Positions 1 to 10,570 of a DNA stretch of 64,000 nt are shown here, piece by piece. The stretch lies in assembly GCA_015680685.1 (NCBI GenBank), contig MNCI01016614.1, positions 60,438 through 124,437 of the forward strand, read 5' to 3'. A program made the translations under genes and the position numbers. Positions within the stretch are counted from its first letter, which is position 1, and each line of letters starts with the position of its first letter. This DNA comes from Gnetum montanum (taxonomy: Eukaryota; Streptophyta; Gnetopsida; Gnetales; Gnetaceae). The notes under the pieces are model-generated. The model was not told the DNA's origin, did not search any database, and saw only the letters and a program-made list of their open reading frames with translations.

Positions 1-388
1 AGTGGTGTACCTAGGATCTGCACTTGGTAATTCCAGTGGTAGTTGTGCACAAAGTCCAAGATGTGTACGGATGATCAAGGAACAGCTGCTCATCGTACTT
101 AGGCTAGATTAGATTCTCTTACCCTTTTCCTCCTAGCTTAGCGTAGTTAATATTATTTTTCATTGCCTTCAGGAGTAGCGTTAGAATTAGGAATAGATCA
201 TACACCTCACTCTGGACTAAACCATACGTGAAAAATATAATGCTAGTCTAGGTGGGAAGACAGTGAACTACGACCTAAGGTTAATGATCTAGGTGCCACA
301 ACTAGTTTGTCTACGGAGTTCGACAGGATCGCGCATGAAAATGCTCGTATTTGTATGGTTGAGTGTAGGGGTACCTCGCCACTCATCA
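1..388 (+). mobile_element. LTR fragment of element G (Athila-like), right end only
   Basis: This is the R/U5 part of a long terminal repeat; its left part lies outside the window. It matches, with many substitutions, the R/U5 part of the LTRs of element E read on the minus strand, including the TGTGTACGGATGAT block near 74 and GTCTACGGAGTTCGAC near 309. It ends in ACTCATCA at 388, the family LTR end. No primer-binding site follows, so this is a 3' LTR or a solo LTR. What follows (from 389) is LTR sequence of the D subfamily, so G was inserted into the LTR of element C. The duplication would be ATAGC (389-393); its partner is outside the window. Confidence 0.75.
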
Positions 389-1092
389 ATAGCCAAATTT
401 TTGTAGTTTGATTTCTTGTAGTTATCAATGAGTGCTTGTAGTATGAATATGAGTTGATTCTACAAAGTCTTATTTAAGTGACTTGTACTTGGACGTAGTC
501 CATGAACAATAATAAGATTGAGATTAATTCATATTCATTACAATACTTTGACTTAGTATAGAATTTACTTTTTCATTTTTTTAATTCACAATGTAATTTA
601 GAAGAATGTTTACATTTCTGTATATATTAACAAATTGATGAAATAAGTGTGATCAATCTCAAACATAAACTTGTATTCGATTGGTAATCCTAGCAGTGCT
701 ATTGCTTAGTTTGCCTAATAACATAATGCTTGGTAATCTTAGTAGTGGATACATAAGTCTAAGATGTAAATGATAAGTTGAAAATAAACACTCATTTCCT
801 TTAGGCTAGTTCAAGTTTTATTTTCTTGTCATTATATCATTAAATAATTAATTACATTTATGTTTTTATTTAGCTCAGCCACAGTCACATAACATCAGTG
901 ATCATATGCCTCATCTTGGACTAGATCATACGTGCTAAGAATTACTTCTAGTTCAAGTGGAAAGATAACAACTTATGATTTCACATCTAACTATCTAGAT
1001 ACTCTACTAGTTTCATCCATAAATTATGACATGATCTCTCATAATGTTTGTGAAATATATGATTAGATGTAGGATATCCTTACTGCTTATCA
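389..1092 (+). mobile_element. 5' LTR of element C, right part
   Basis: Diverged but collinear with the 5' LTR of element D from about 36790 onward: shared blocks around TTGGTAATC (682-690, 731-739), TAGACCATACAT-type sequence and the final GTAGGATA-like box. It ends at CTTATCA (1086-1092), a decayed form of the family end CTCATCA, and is followed by a decayed primer-binding site. U3 and the TATA box are missing because element G interrupts the LTR. Element C is the oldest recognisable insertion in the left part of the window, since both G and A lie inside it. Confidence 0.65.
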
Positions 1093-1093
1093 T

Positions 1094-1110
1094 TGATGTT
1101 ATCATTAGGA
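1094..1110 (+). other. Decayed tRNA-Asp primer-binding site of element C
   Basis: TGATGTTATCATTAGGA differs from the intact site of element B (TGGCGCCGTTGCCGGGGA) mainly by C-to-T and G-to-A changes. It sits one base after the LTR end. Confidence 0.6.
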
Positions 1111-1149
1111 ATGATGCTAGTGATCTAGACTATTTAGATTATATTATAA

Positions 1150-2057
1150 AAAAGTTAAAAATTTAAAGATTTATTTTTGAAATTATTATATGTTGTTAAG
1201 GATACACATACTAAATCAATCATGTTTGATTCTCATAATTCAAAAAATCTACCATGTAATGATAATTCTACAAGGGGTAATGATGGAGTAGGAGACAATG
1301 AAGATTGATGTGTACCATTACAATTAAAGGTCTTTTATGTCCATGAAGATTCTTACATGCTTGGCTTCAATTTTGCATTTCATTAGGATGATTAGTTCTA
1401 GTGGAATGATTTGTAAGGTAACATTGTATTGCCACTTAATAAAGCAGTTCTATCTAGGCTTCAAGCTGCACTTATGAGATATGGTCTTGGCCATATCATG
1501 TTGATAAAAAACATGATCAAATACTATCAACCAATAGAGGCCTATCATAGACTAGACTAGATGATGGAAGCATGATATGAAGTAGAGAAGAATAAGCACT
1601 CTATTCTTGTAACATCCTAGGCCAAAAGAGAGAGCAATGATCACTAGTTAGATAGGTCTAAATTCTAATATTATCCCATAGTTAATGTTAATGATTTAGG
1701 CAATATAAGGCTATGTTCAACCATGATAAATCATACTCAAAGAGATGGAATAGGTTCTAGAATAAGGAAAACCTTGAGACCTAGGGACTTTAGTAGGTAA
1801 AGAGCATAAGACCAAAGGAACCTCCAAAGAAGAGCAAGATGACATGGATTTTCCAATTCTTCATCTTTCTCTTCATCTTCACCATTAAGCTACAATAAGA
1901 ATAAATGTAAATAAGGAGGAAGTTCCCAAGATAGATAACTAAGGGAAGATGATAGGAGATATCATGGTAGACATATTGATCAAGATTGATATGGAGATAG
2001 AGATCAAGATTAGAACAAAGATAGAGGATAAGCTAGAAGAGACAAAAAACTGCGATG
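1150..2057 (+). pseudogene. gag N-terminal part of element C (decayed)
   Basis: Translation is broken by many stops, but blocks match the gag N-terminal module of element B: a region like YVPDFTFVF near 1340-1390, then a stretch with MRYGLGHI (1470-1497) matching B's VRYGMQEL, and YYQPIEA matching B's DYQPTNA. The segment then enters the variable basic/serine-rich part of gag and is cut at 2062 by element A. It resumes at 19366, directly after A's target duplication. The product would be the nucleocapsid/capsid precursor of the retrotransposon. It is non-functional in this copy. Confidence 0.65.
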
Positions 2058-2062
2058 GTAAA
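2058..2062. repeat. Target-site duplication of element A, left copy (GTAAA)
   Basis: GTAAA directly precedes the 5' LTR of A; the identical GTAAA follows the 3' LTR at 19361-19365. Five bases is the usual duplication length for Ty3/gypsy elements. Confidence 0.9.
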
Positions 2063-2947
2063 TGATGAATCATGTTTTACATGGGCCTTGATATCGAGTA
2101 TTTGATATTGGGGTGGCCACGAAATCAAGTACATGATATCAAGTATATGATATTGTAGCCCAAGATGCAATATCAGGTATGCGATATTGCAGGGTATTCT
2201 TGAGCCTATAAATACAACCCTTGGGCACGTGATTTGTGGAAATTTTTTTTTCAATCAAGTAGAAAAATTCTTGCAGTTTGTTCATTTGAGAGGTAGAATA
2301 TTTTCCAAGTGTCTGCAGCAGGAGGTCTAAGTGTAATTGGATCTTTATTCAAGCATTGATGTACTTGAACACACCATTGTGTTGGCAATAAATATGAGCT
2401 CTTTGATTCATCCTTGTAGCACCTGAGACTTTCTATCTTTATGCATTTATATATTGTGATTTCATGCAATTCATATTTAACGTTATTCATTCACCAAATA
2501 ATTTTGATTAATTAAGAAATTAATTAAAATACACAATCATGACCCCTTTGAACATATGTGTGACACTTGGTAGCTTAGAAATAGTTAGCACTTGATAGCC
2601 TAGCAGTGTTTACACGAAGTTCAGGATGCGTTCAAGAAGTGGGGACAGTTGCTTGTGTTAGGCTAGATTAGACAATAGTTCACTTAGCATTTAATTACTC
2701 TCACTTTCATTATTTTTTTAGGTAATAAAATTGATAAAACATAAAATGATAAAAATCTTATGCCTTAGTCACACTTAACCATACACTTGCATTTCACAAG
2801 TGAGACTGGGAAGACAACGAATAGACAATGTGAACTCACCATTTAGCTTTAGCTTACTTGATAAATAAAGTTTGTGGAATTCAACCAGATCACACATGAA
2901 TGCCTATGATTCATATGGTTGGATGTAGGGTACCTTGCCACTCATCA
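2063..2947 (+). repeat. 5' LTR of element A
   Basis: Starts TGATGAATCATG and ends CTCATCA. U3 has several GATATC/GATATT-type palindromic sites between 2089 and 2187; a TATA box (TATAAATA, 2207-2214) follows 20-30 bases later. It pairs with the LTR at 18475-19360; differences are mostly transitions. Confidence 0.9.
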
Positions 2948-2948
2948 T

Positions 2949-2967
2949 TGGTTCCATTGCCAGGGAC
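2949..2967 (+). other. Primer-binding site of element A (tRNA-Asp type, decayed)
   Basis: TGGTTCCATTGCCAGGGAC, one base after the LTR; differs from B's intact site only by transitions. Confidence 0.8.
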
Positions 2968-3149
2968 TTTAGTTTTACATGTGCTATGTAAACTTAGTAA
3001 CCTTGTTGTTTAAACCCTAAGGTCAAATCTTACAAAAACAAAATTATTATTATAACTAAATTAAATCTTAACCATACCCTGCATATAGATTCACTAATAT
3101 AAAATGTATTCTTCTCATAGGAGCCTATCTTCGCCAAGGACAGACCAAG

Positions 3150-5560
3150 TGCCTCAACAATATTGAGTGGTATATGCTCATCTTGATGAGTATGTACCAG
3201 ACTTTACCTTCATCTTACATTAAGATGAAATGCTGTGGTGGCATGACATGGAGGTAGCATTGTGTTTCCACTAGATCAATTTGTTCCAGCTATACTCTAG
3301 TTAGTGCTTGCATGACATGAACTTCAACATCTTCACATGGAGTATGAGATGAAACATCCCGATTCAAGGGATTACCATCCCATTGAAGCACAAAGGTTAA
3401 GGGATCATTAGATGGAGCAACAACATGAGCTTTTGAAGGACAAGGGGTCAAATACTTTTCCAACTCCACTTGGCCCATTGGATGGAGACAAACACTTATC
3501 TAGGAACTTTTCCTTTGGTGACACTCCTCTCTTTAAATTTGGTCAAGTGGCCCTCAACCAAAATGTGCAATCCATAATTCATAATCTTGGTTCTAGTTAG
3601 AATGGATCCAATGATAAAAATGGATATGGAGGAGCAAGTCATGACAAGGGGACAAGTGGAAGTCATGATCGCAATCATGGTTGTGATCATCGAAGAGAAG
3701 GTAGTAGGCACTGGCACGATGCAAACCCTCCTTCCTCTTCCCCTTTGTAATATTCTTCTTCTTCATTTGGCCTAGATTGTGACTACAGAGGGCATGATTG
3801 TGATGGAGGTGATTGATGAGACTGAAACAATAGAAGTGATTATTGGGATAGTTGCGATCGGAGGTGTGGGTGATCCAGAAAGGCCCATTGCCATGAAAGA
3901 AGGGTTAGTAGAGAACATCGTAGGCACAATTACTATGGATTTGATAAACCTCTACTTGTCACTCAGAGCATGTTAAACATGCAGAGGCCATGAGGATTCC
4001 AACAAGGCATGTGACATGAACAACATCCCTTGATTTAAGCGAGGCAATGACGCTGATCCACAAAATCATCTCCAAGCCTTCTAGGATGCATGTGCCTTGT
4101 AGAATATTGATAACAATTGGCAAAAGTTGAAATTATTTCCAAGGACACTCATATAGGAAGCAGAAAATTGGTACTAGTCTTTGGACTCAAAATCAATTAG
4201 GTGGTGGAGTATGATATTAGAATTATTTAATGACAAATATCAATGTACTCCCAAGGTTCCAACCTAAGGAAGTAGATCCAAGGGTGGAAACAAGGAAACC
4301 ATGAGCCCTTGGATGCTACTATTGGCTGATACTGCTCTCTATTGCATAAGTGTCTTGGCCATGGATATTCTCAGCTTGATCAACTCCACCATATTATAGA
4401 CATGCTATGATCCAAAACAAGGAAAACCCTTGGTGTCTATGCTTAAGGGAGACTGACAGAGTTAAGCACCCATCAAATCCAAAAGTTAATTGAGTAGGTA
4501 GCTAGGGAGGAGGGAGAATTTAGAAAGTGAGAAAGTGTAGAGGAACACAATAGGGATCCTTCCATTCATAAAAGGGGGGTTCAATTTTGGGATAGTGAGG
4601 TTGAGTCAACAAGAGATGAGATGGCTAATTAGAAAATCTTGCCACTTAGAGATTTTAGTCTAAAATTATGGCTAAGGTTGACCAACTATGGGACTTCATG
4701 GACAATAAGTTTCAAGATATTTTAAAAATTTTTGAAGAGTCCAAGGAACAAAGTGGTAAGCGTGAGCATTAGAGACATAAGAAAGTTGAATGTGCCATAT
4801 CCAAGGGTAAGGGTAAGATGGCTACGATAGAGACAGTTCTAGATAGCAAATTAGATGATGATGGTGGGGGTGACATTTGCTAGTATGAACACCCTAAGGG
4901 ATGCTGTCCAATTGTGTCACCCTTGTAGGAATTTGGGATGTATGCCTTACATCCATGACTTGCACAAAGGCAAACACCCAAAAGATTACCTTATCCACAA
5001 GGCAACTCTTGACAGTTCCACCAACCACAACATTATTATCCAAGTGGAACTCCACTGCAACCTTATGAATTGTACTAGTAGTGGTAGTAACTACAATTAT
5101 GGGCGTTGGCACCTTCAAGATAGCACTACCCCTACTGGTAACCAGATCCCTATGGTTATTATTTTTAGCAACCTTTATCTCCACAAGACTCTTCTGGTCA
5201 TGTTTCTACTTACCAACCTCATCACTACCCTCCTAAAGTTTACCAACTTCCATATGCAAGGATGGATGCCACCTACTATCCTCATGCTCCTCCTATTCCT
5301 ACACCTACACCTTTGCCTCTTGCACAACTACTACCTGCTCCATCCATGTAGGGTGAATTACGTGCCCAACCACAACAAAGAAATACTATGAGGGTGGTTA
5401 AATACCCTTCTTCTAACCTTACAGTCCACCAAAGCCCTCAAACACACTAGTGGTTGATGGCCCTGCTCCTCCAGTTTCCTTTGCATCACCTTTATCTAAG
5501 TCAAATTCAAACTAAAACCCCTCTTGAATCCATTTCATGATGTTGACCCATGTTGTATCT
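3150..5560 (+). pseudogene. gag of element A (decayed)
   Basis: Frame-by-frame translation follows the gag of element B throughout: the N-terminal module (DEYVPDFTFIL-like, 3189-3220), the serine/proline/histidine-rich linker (3600-3790), the capsid-like core (about 3985-4560, with HLQAF-like, NYFQGH and ETRKP blocks), a short zinc-knuckle remnant HPKGCCP (near 4889-4910), and the proline/tyrosine-rich C-terminal part up to the protease. Several dozen stops and frameshifts break it; open frames of 60-180 codons in this stretch (for example 4855-5391) are in the wrong frame for gag. Structural protein precursor, inactive here. Confidence 0.75.
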
Positions 5561-5581
5561 AATTATATTTGAGCGAACAAC

Positions 5582-6010
5582 TTGCCTAGGAAGTTAGCCA
5601 ATCCCAAGAGTCCCTTAGTATATTTGCAAATTACCAAGAATGAGCCTTGTAAAGCTCTTCTTGACTCTGGTTTTGGTGTCAATATGATCTTGCATGAGAG
5701 GTACACTATGTGGAACCTTTCTCCCTTGAAGAAGAGCAACATCAGGTTGGCGCTAGTAGACCAGTCCATCATTGTTCCATTGGGACTAGTAGAAGACATC
5801 GTGACCACCATTTGTGGGTGGTCATATCCTACTGACTTCCTAGTAATCAAGGTGAAGAACTACAAGGGGGACTTCCCAATTATTATGGGAAGGGCATTGT
5901 TAAGCACTGTTGATGCCAAAATGGGAATTAGAGATTTTTCCGTAGAGATATCCAAAGAAAATGAATTTAGCTTCTGCACACAATGGTACCTTGAATCACT
6001 ATACACAATA
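5582..6010 (+). pseudogene. Retroviral-type aspartic protease of element A
   Basis: An open stretch of 149 codons contains ALLDSGFGVN with the catalytic D-S-G triad at about residues 36-38, then the second half of the fold with VPLGLVEDIVTT and the flap/C-terminal block DFPIIMGRALLS. This is the pepsin-like retroviral protease that cuts the gag-pol precursor. The residue after DSG is F where B has S. The upstream gag is in another frame here, so this protein could not be made as part of a normal polyprotein. Followed by the protease-RT linker in the same direction. Confidence 0.85.
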
Positions 6011-6179
6011 CATGGAACCCTCTTCATGTAAGCAGTGTGCACCAGAAGCTAAAATCTAAAGATGTTTGTACGTGGCAACCATAAAAAAAGAAGGCACCCA
6101 GTGGTTGACAACTAATTCTAGTAGTAGTACATTGTGCATGGAACCTACTAAGGGCCTAAAGTGTCATTATGTTGCAAGT

Positions 6180-7790
6180 ATGGATGAACTTAAGCAAGTT
6201 CATGACTAGCTCTCTGAGGAAGTAAATGATGATATCAATTGGGAAGAGTTGGATATTCCTAACAATTTCAAACAAGAACCCCTTGAATTAAAGACACTAT
6301 CGACCGGAATGAAGTATGTGTTCTTAAAAAATGAAAAGTTGGTCATTATTAATGCCAAACTTACCGCAGAACAAAAGAAGATGTTGATGAATGTTGTGAA
6401 AAAATGATCAGTAGCCTTTGCCTTGTCATATTTTGAGCTCATAGGAATAGATCCAAGAATATTCCACCAACTAATTTACATTAACCCTATTGTTAAGAAA
6501 AAATGATAGCTTCAAGGGCGATTGAACCCATAATTAAAGTAGATTGTCAAAGAGGAGATCAAGTCACTCCTCAAGGCAGGATTCATCTACCCTATTGTAT
6601 ATAGTGAGTGGATTAGCCCACTCATGATTATGCCTAATAAAGGAGGCAAATGACTGGTGTGCATGACTTTCAACTACTCAACAGGGCAACTTTTGAAGAC
6701 CATTTTTTATTGCCCTTTGTTAATAAGTGTTGGACACCATTTCTGGGCATAGCTACTATAGCTTTTTGGATGGTTATAGTGGCTATAACCAAATCCAAAT
6801 CACACTAGAGGACCAAGTGAAGATGACTTTCACAAGTCCTTGGGGAACTTTTGCTTACCGTCAAATGTCATTCGGTCTATGTAATGCCATAGCTACATTT
6901 CAACAATTAGTCCTTAGCATTTTCCAACAACAAATTACTAGTAGGGTAGAAGTCTTCATGGATGACTTTTGTTGCCTATGGAGCTATGTTGGAGTAAGCC
7001 CTAGACCATCTTGAGTAGGTTTTGAGGAGATGTGTTGAAACAAACCTCTGGCTCAATTGGCAAAAGAGCCATCTTATGGTCTAGGAAGGCATAGTCTTGG
7101 GGCACTGTATCTCAAAAGTAGGAATTGAGGTGGACACTGAAAAGATAAGGGTCATCCAAGAAATAACTTGTAAACCAAAAATAGTTAAAGAAGTGTGGTC
7201 ATTTCTTGGTCATACTGGCCACTACCGGTGCTTCTTCCAAAACTTTTCCAAAATTGCCAAGCCGTTAGTTGAATTAACAAATAAAGATGCACCATTTTTT
7301 TGGACCCTTCCATGTGAAACAACATTTCAGCAACTGAAGCAGAAGCTTGTTGAGACCCTAATTTTACAAGCACCTGATTGGCCCAGACTATTTCATGTGA
7401 TGACCGATGCATCAAATTATGCTTTGGGGGTAGTGCTTACATAGATGGATGATCAAAGATGTCCATATTACATTCACTGTGCAATCCAAAGTATCATAGG
7501 TGCACAGCTGAACTACACCACTATGGAAAAAGAGTTGATGGCTGTGGTGTTTGCCTTAGAAAAGTTTAGGCACTATGTGCTTGGTTATAAAGTGTTTGTG
7601 CACACAGATCATAGAACTATCTAGTTTTTAATGAATAAACCAATGGTGAGCCCTTGTGTCATACCGTGACTCATGATTTTGCAAGAGTTCGATCTCACAA
7701 TGGTAGATCAAAAGGGTGTGAAAAATGTGGTTGTCAACCACTTATCATGGCTAAGATGGGATAATAAGGAGAAAGAGAGGTCCTTATCTA
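6180..7790 (+). pseudogene. Reverse transcriptase and RNase H of element A
   Basis: RT pieces in order: GIDPRIFHQ (near 6450), KEEIKSLLKAGFIYPI (near 6550), YYSFLDGYSGYNQI with the first catalytic Asp (ORF from 6727), then FMDDF at about 6955-6969, the Y/F-x-DD active site. The thumb/connection (7097-7400) contains LGHCISKVGIEVD and FLGHTGHYR. RNase H begins with TDASNYALGVVL (about 7402-7440), then TTMEKELMAVVFALEKFRHY (7517-7575) and HTDHRTI. Frameshifts move RT to a different frame from the parts before and after it, and stops are frequent. Family: Ty3/gypsy; inactive. Confidence 0.88.
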
Positions 7791-7869
7791 ATTAATTTCC
7801 TAATGAATATCTCTTTACAGGGGATATTAATGCATAAATTCCCAATAAACCAAATGATATGATGCCATT

Positions 7870-9024
7870 CTTATTTATTTGATCAAGCAAGAACTGCCGC
7901 AAGGGCTAGACACCCAAAAGAAACAATAGTTTCTTTACTAGGTTAAGCGTTTCATGGAAATCAATAGGAACCTTTACAAAGTATGTCCCAATGGCCTAGT
8001 ACACTAGTGTGTCCTTGACACAGATCAACTACACATTCTCCAGGATGCTCACGAAGGCCCTTGTGGAGGCCATTATGCTGGGATATACACGATCATAAAA
8101 ATCCTCATGGAAGGGTATTATTGGCCAACAATCTTTAGAGATGCATACTAGTTTGTCTGTGCTTGTGATCCTTGTCAGAGAGATGGTGAAATGATAGCTT
8201 GAATGGAGGGGCCATAGCAATGGATTCAACCTCTCAAGCCATTTGATATTTGGGGCATTTGACTTTATGGATCCCATCGCACCTATGTCAAATGGAAAGG
8301 CGTATATAATAGTCGTGGTTGACTATTGCACTAAGTGGGCAGAAGTAGTAGTCATCATTGACTGTACATCCACTACTGCTACTCGATTTGTAGAATAGAA
8401 CATCATACATAGGTTTGGTATGGCTCATGAATTAGTTTTTAAAAATGGAACTCATTTCATAGGTGCCACTTCCTAAAAACTTATGTAGCGCTTGGGGGTT
8501 AAGTAAAAACTCATAACACCTTATAATCCTCAAGCCAATGGTCAAGCTGAAGTTACTAATTGGGAGATTAAAAAAATTATAACATGCACTATTAGCAAGT
8601 ACCAAAAGAACTGGAGCACCAAACTAAATGATGCCCTTTGGGCCTATCGCTCCACATGGAAGCTTCCCATAGGTTATTCTCCCTATGACCTTGTGTACAA
8701 TAAACTACCAACACTGCCCATTCAATCTGAGCTTCGTACACTCTCTACAGCCTATGACCTTGACATGGATCTAAGTCTAGCATAAAAGGAAAAATTAATG
8801 AATCTCAACTTGCTAGATGAAAATTGATTAATGGCCCTATCATCCAAAAAAGTGCATAAAGCATTCAACAAGAAATGCCATGACCTCAAAATAAGAAAAT
8901 TCAAGTTTCAACCAGGAGACAAGGTTCTCTACTGGAATCCCACACACGTACCTCAACGAACCAAGTTTCAAAAGTTGTGGGAAGGACCTTACATTATCGA
9001 AGAGACTTTCCATTTGGGGCCATG
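7870..9024 (+). pseudogene. Integrase of element A, N-terminal and core part
   Basis: Zinc-binding HHCC domain at about 8040-8180 (HEGPCGGHYAG ... CACDPCQR), then a decayed catalytic core. The last catalytic Glu lies in NGQAEVTN (8537-8560), followed by WAYRSTWKLPIGYSPYDLVY and the C-terminal GPY/F domain (KLWEGPYIIEETF, 8965-9013). Element B is inserted immediately after this domain begins; the reading frame continues at 16409. Stops and frameshifts throughout the core mean no active enzyme. Confidence 0.88.
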
Positions 9025-9029
9025 ATCAT
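9025..9029. repeat. Target-site duplication of element B, left copy (ATCAT)
   Basis: ATCAT precedes B's 5' LTR; the same ATCAT follows its 3' LTR at 16404-16408. Confidence 0.9.
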
Positions 9030-9819
9030 TGATGAGACGCGACTTACACTAGGCCACGATATCGCGTCCCGCTGCCATTTCTATAAATAAGAGGCGGCAC
9101 TCCCTTCATTTCCCAATCCTGGCTAGTGTAGCGAAGCTCTGGCAGATTGATCACTCCAGATTTAGAATTTTTCCCCATGTGCCCACAGTAGGTGTCCTAG
9201 AGTGAACGGCTCTTTATTCGAGCAGCTTGTAACCTGAACCCAAGTTGTGTACGGCAATAAAGACGAACTTGATTGGATAAACCTTGCAGTACATGGTTTT
9301 ATTACTTTATTTCCTGCTTTCCTAGTGCGTTCAAGTACGACTTGATTACGAGTGTCTACGGACGTGTACGGCTAGTCAAGGAATCGGCTGCTTATCACAT
9401 GTAGGCTAAATAGGTGCCTCAGTACGACCACTTTGAGCACTTGTGTTACGTGCGGCGATCCCAGGAACGATTAGCGTTTGGTAAGCTGCAGTTGCATAGG
9501 TCAGGGTGTGTTCGGCAAGTGGGAACGGATGTTAACGCTAGTTAATTTAGACTTAGATCTTAGTTAGAGTTAGTTTAGTTTTTTCAACCCTTTCTCCTGG
9601 TAGCAGAGAAGATAAGCCGAAAATACCAAAAAAATCACATACCTCAGACTTGCTTAACCATACACTGTGACACATACAAGCAAGCCTGGGAAGACAACGA
9701 ACGATTAACCCCAAGTGTTTCTTGTGGCGTTAAGGCATTTAGTCTACGGAGTTCGACCGGATCGCGCATGTACGCTCGTATTCGTATGGTGGAGTGTAGG
9801 GGTATCTCGCCTCTCATCA
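9030..9819 (+). repeat. 5' LTR of element B (790 bp, internally deleted)
   Basis: TGATGAGACGCG ... CTCATCA. TATA box TATAAATA at 9082-9089. Relative to the 3' LTR (1071 bp) it lacks about 67 bp of GATATC palindromes just upstream of the TATA box and about 212 bp in R/U5, between two copies of a GTGTACGGCT ... GGAATCGGCTGCT repeat. Otherwise the two LTRs differ by only a few per cent by eye. Confidence 0.92.
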
Positions 9820-9820
9820 T

Positions 9821-9839
9821 TGGCGCCGTTGCCGGGGAC
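9821..9839 (+). other. Primer-binding site of element B, tRNA-Asp type
   Basis: TGGCGCCGTTGCCGGGGAC, one base after the LTR. It is complementary to the 3' end of plant tRNA-Asp, the primer known for Athila-type elements. Confidence 0.88.
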
Positions 9840-9967
9840 TAAGTGTTTTTTTTCGCCAATCTCACAGAAGGGATATCACTCACATCTTTGTTAGCATGAA
9901 ACAATCCTTAGAGTTAATCAGTTAATTAAGAACAATAAATAACGGTGAAGTTAGCACACCAGTAGAA

Positions 9968-10570
9968 ATGGCTTCTTCTCATGAAATCAACTCACCTAAG
10001 GACAATACAGGAGAAAGTCAGCATCATACGCATAATCGAAATCAACCATGTCCTCAACAGGCTAAGGTCACATATACTCATACTGATGAGTATGTGCCAG
10101 ATTTTACCTTTGTTTTCTATCAAGATGAGCAACTGCGGTGGAGAGACATGCAAGGTAACATTTTGTTACCTCCAGATTGCTCTGCTTACAACATGCTTTT
10201 CCGTGCCTTGGTACGGTATGGCATGCAAGAGCTGATTACTGAATACGTTGCGGATGACTACACTCTGAGGGATTATCAACCCACAAACGCCCAACGTATT
10301 CGGGATGCAAGGCAGGAGAGCCAACATTCACTACTAAAGGGCAAGGTTCCCCACGTCATTAGTGAAATAGGAGAAGAGGAACCCCTCACTATGGGTTTCT
10401 TAGTAAATGATGTTCCTCCTCCCCACTCTAGTGAAGAGGTTAGGCATCAGGGCCTTAGATCAACGATACATATTCCAGGCTCTGATCCCCGTGAGCACCA
10501 GCTGTTCACGACAGGAACAACTACTCGCACTAATGACGGACTCGTTGATCGTCACAACGATCGGGACTGA
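9968..10570 (+). CDS. gag N-terminal module of element B (stops at TGA 10568)
   Basis: 200 codons starting MASSHEI; element D has the homologous start MASTTKV at 37654, which supports this ATG. The segment includes YTHTDEYVPDFTFVF (about residues 36-50) and VRYGMQELITEYV, modules also seen in decayed form in A, C and D. It has no family I recognise beyond being the N-terminal part of this gag. The frame is identical to that of the large frame starting at 10715, and the 48 codons between (10571-10714) are open, so one TGA separates two parts of a single 1,114-codon frame. In element A the equivalent position is not a stop in the matching frame, which suggests a CGA-to-TGA change rather than a programmed stop. 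Confidence 0.8.
   Translation: MASSHEINSPKDNTGESQHHTHNRNQPCPQQAKVTYTHTDEYVPDFTFVFYQDEQLRWRDMQGNILLPPDCSAYNMLFRALVRYGMQELITEYVADDYTLRDYQPTNAQRIRDARQESQHSLLKGKVPHVISEIGEEEPLTMGFLVNDVPPPHSSEEVRHQGLRSTIHIPGSDPREHQLFTTGTTTRTNDGLVDRHNDRD

Noticed and set aside
4855-5391. 178-codon plus-strand frame
   Set aside because: It lies over the gag C-terminal linker of A but in another frame; the gag frame shows the homology to B (HPKGCC, PYPQG).
9821-9839. tRNA-like sequence
   Set aside because: Only the 19 bases complementary to the tRNA-Asp 3' end are present, directly after the LTR; it is a primer-binding site, not a tRNA gene.
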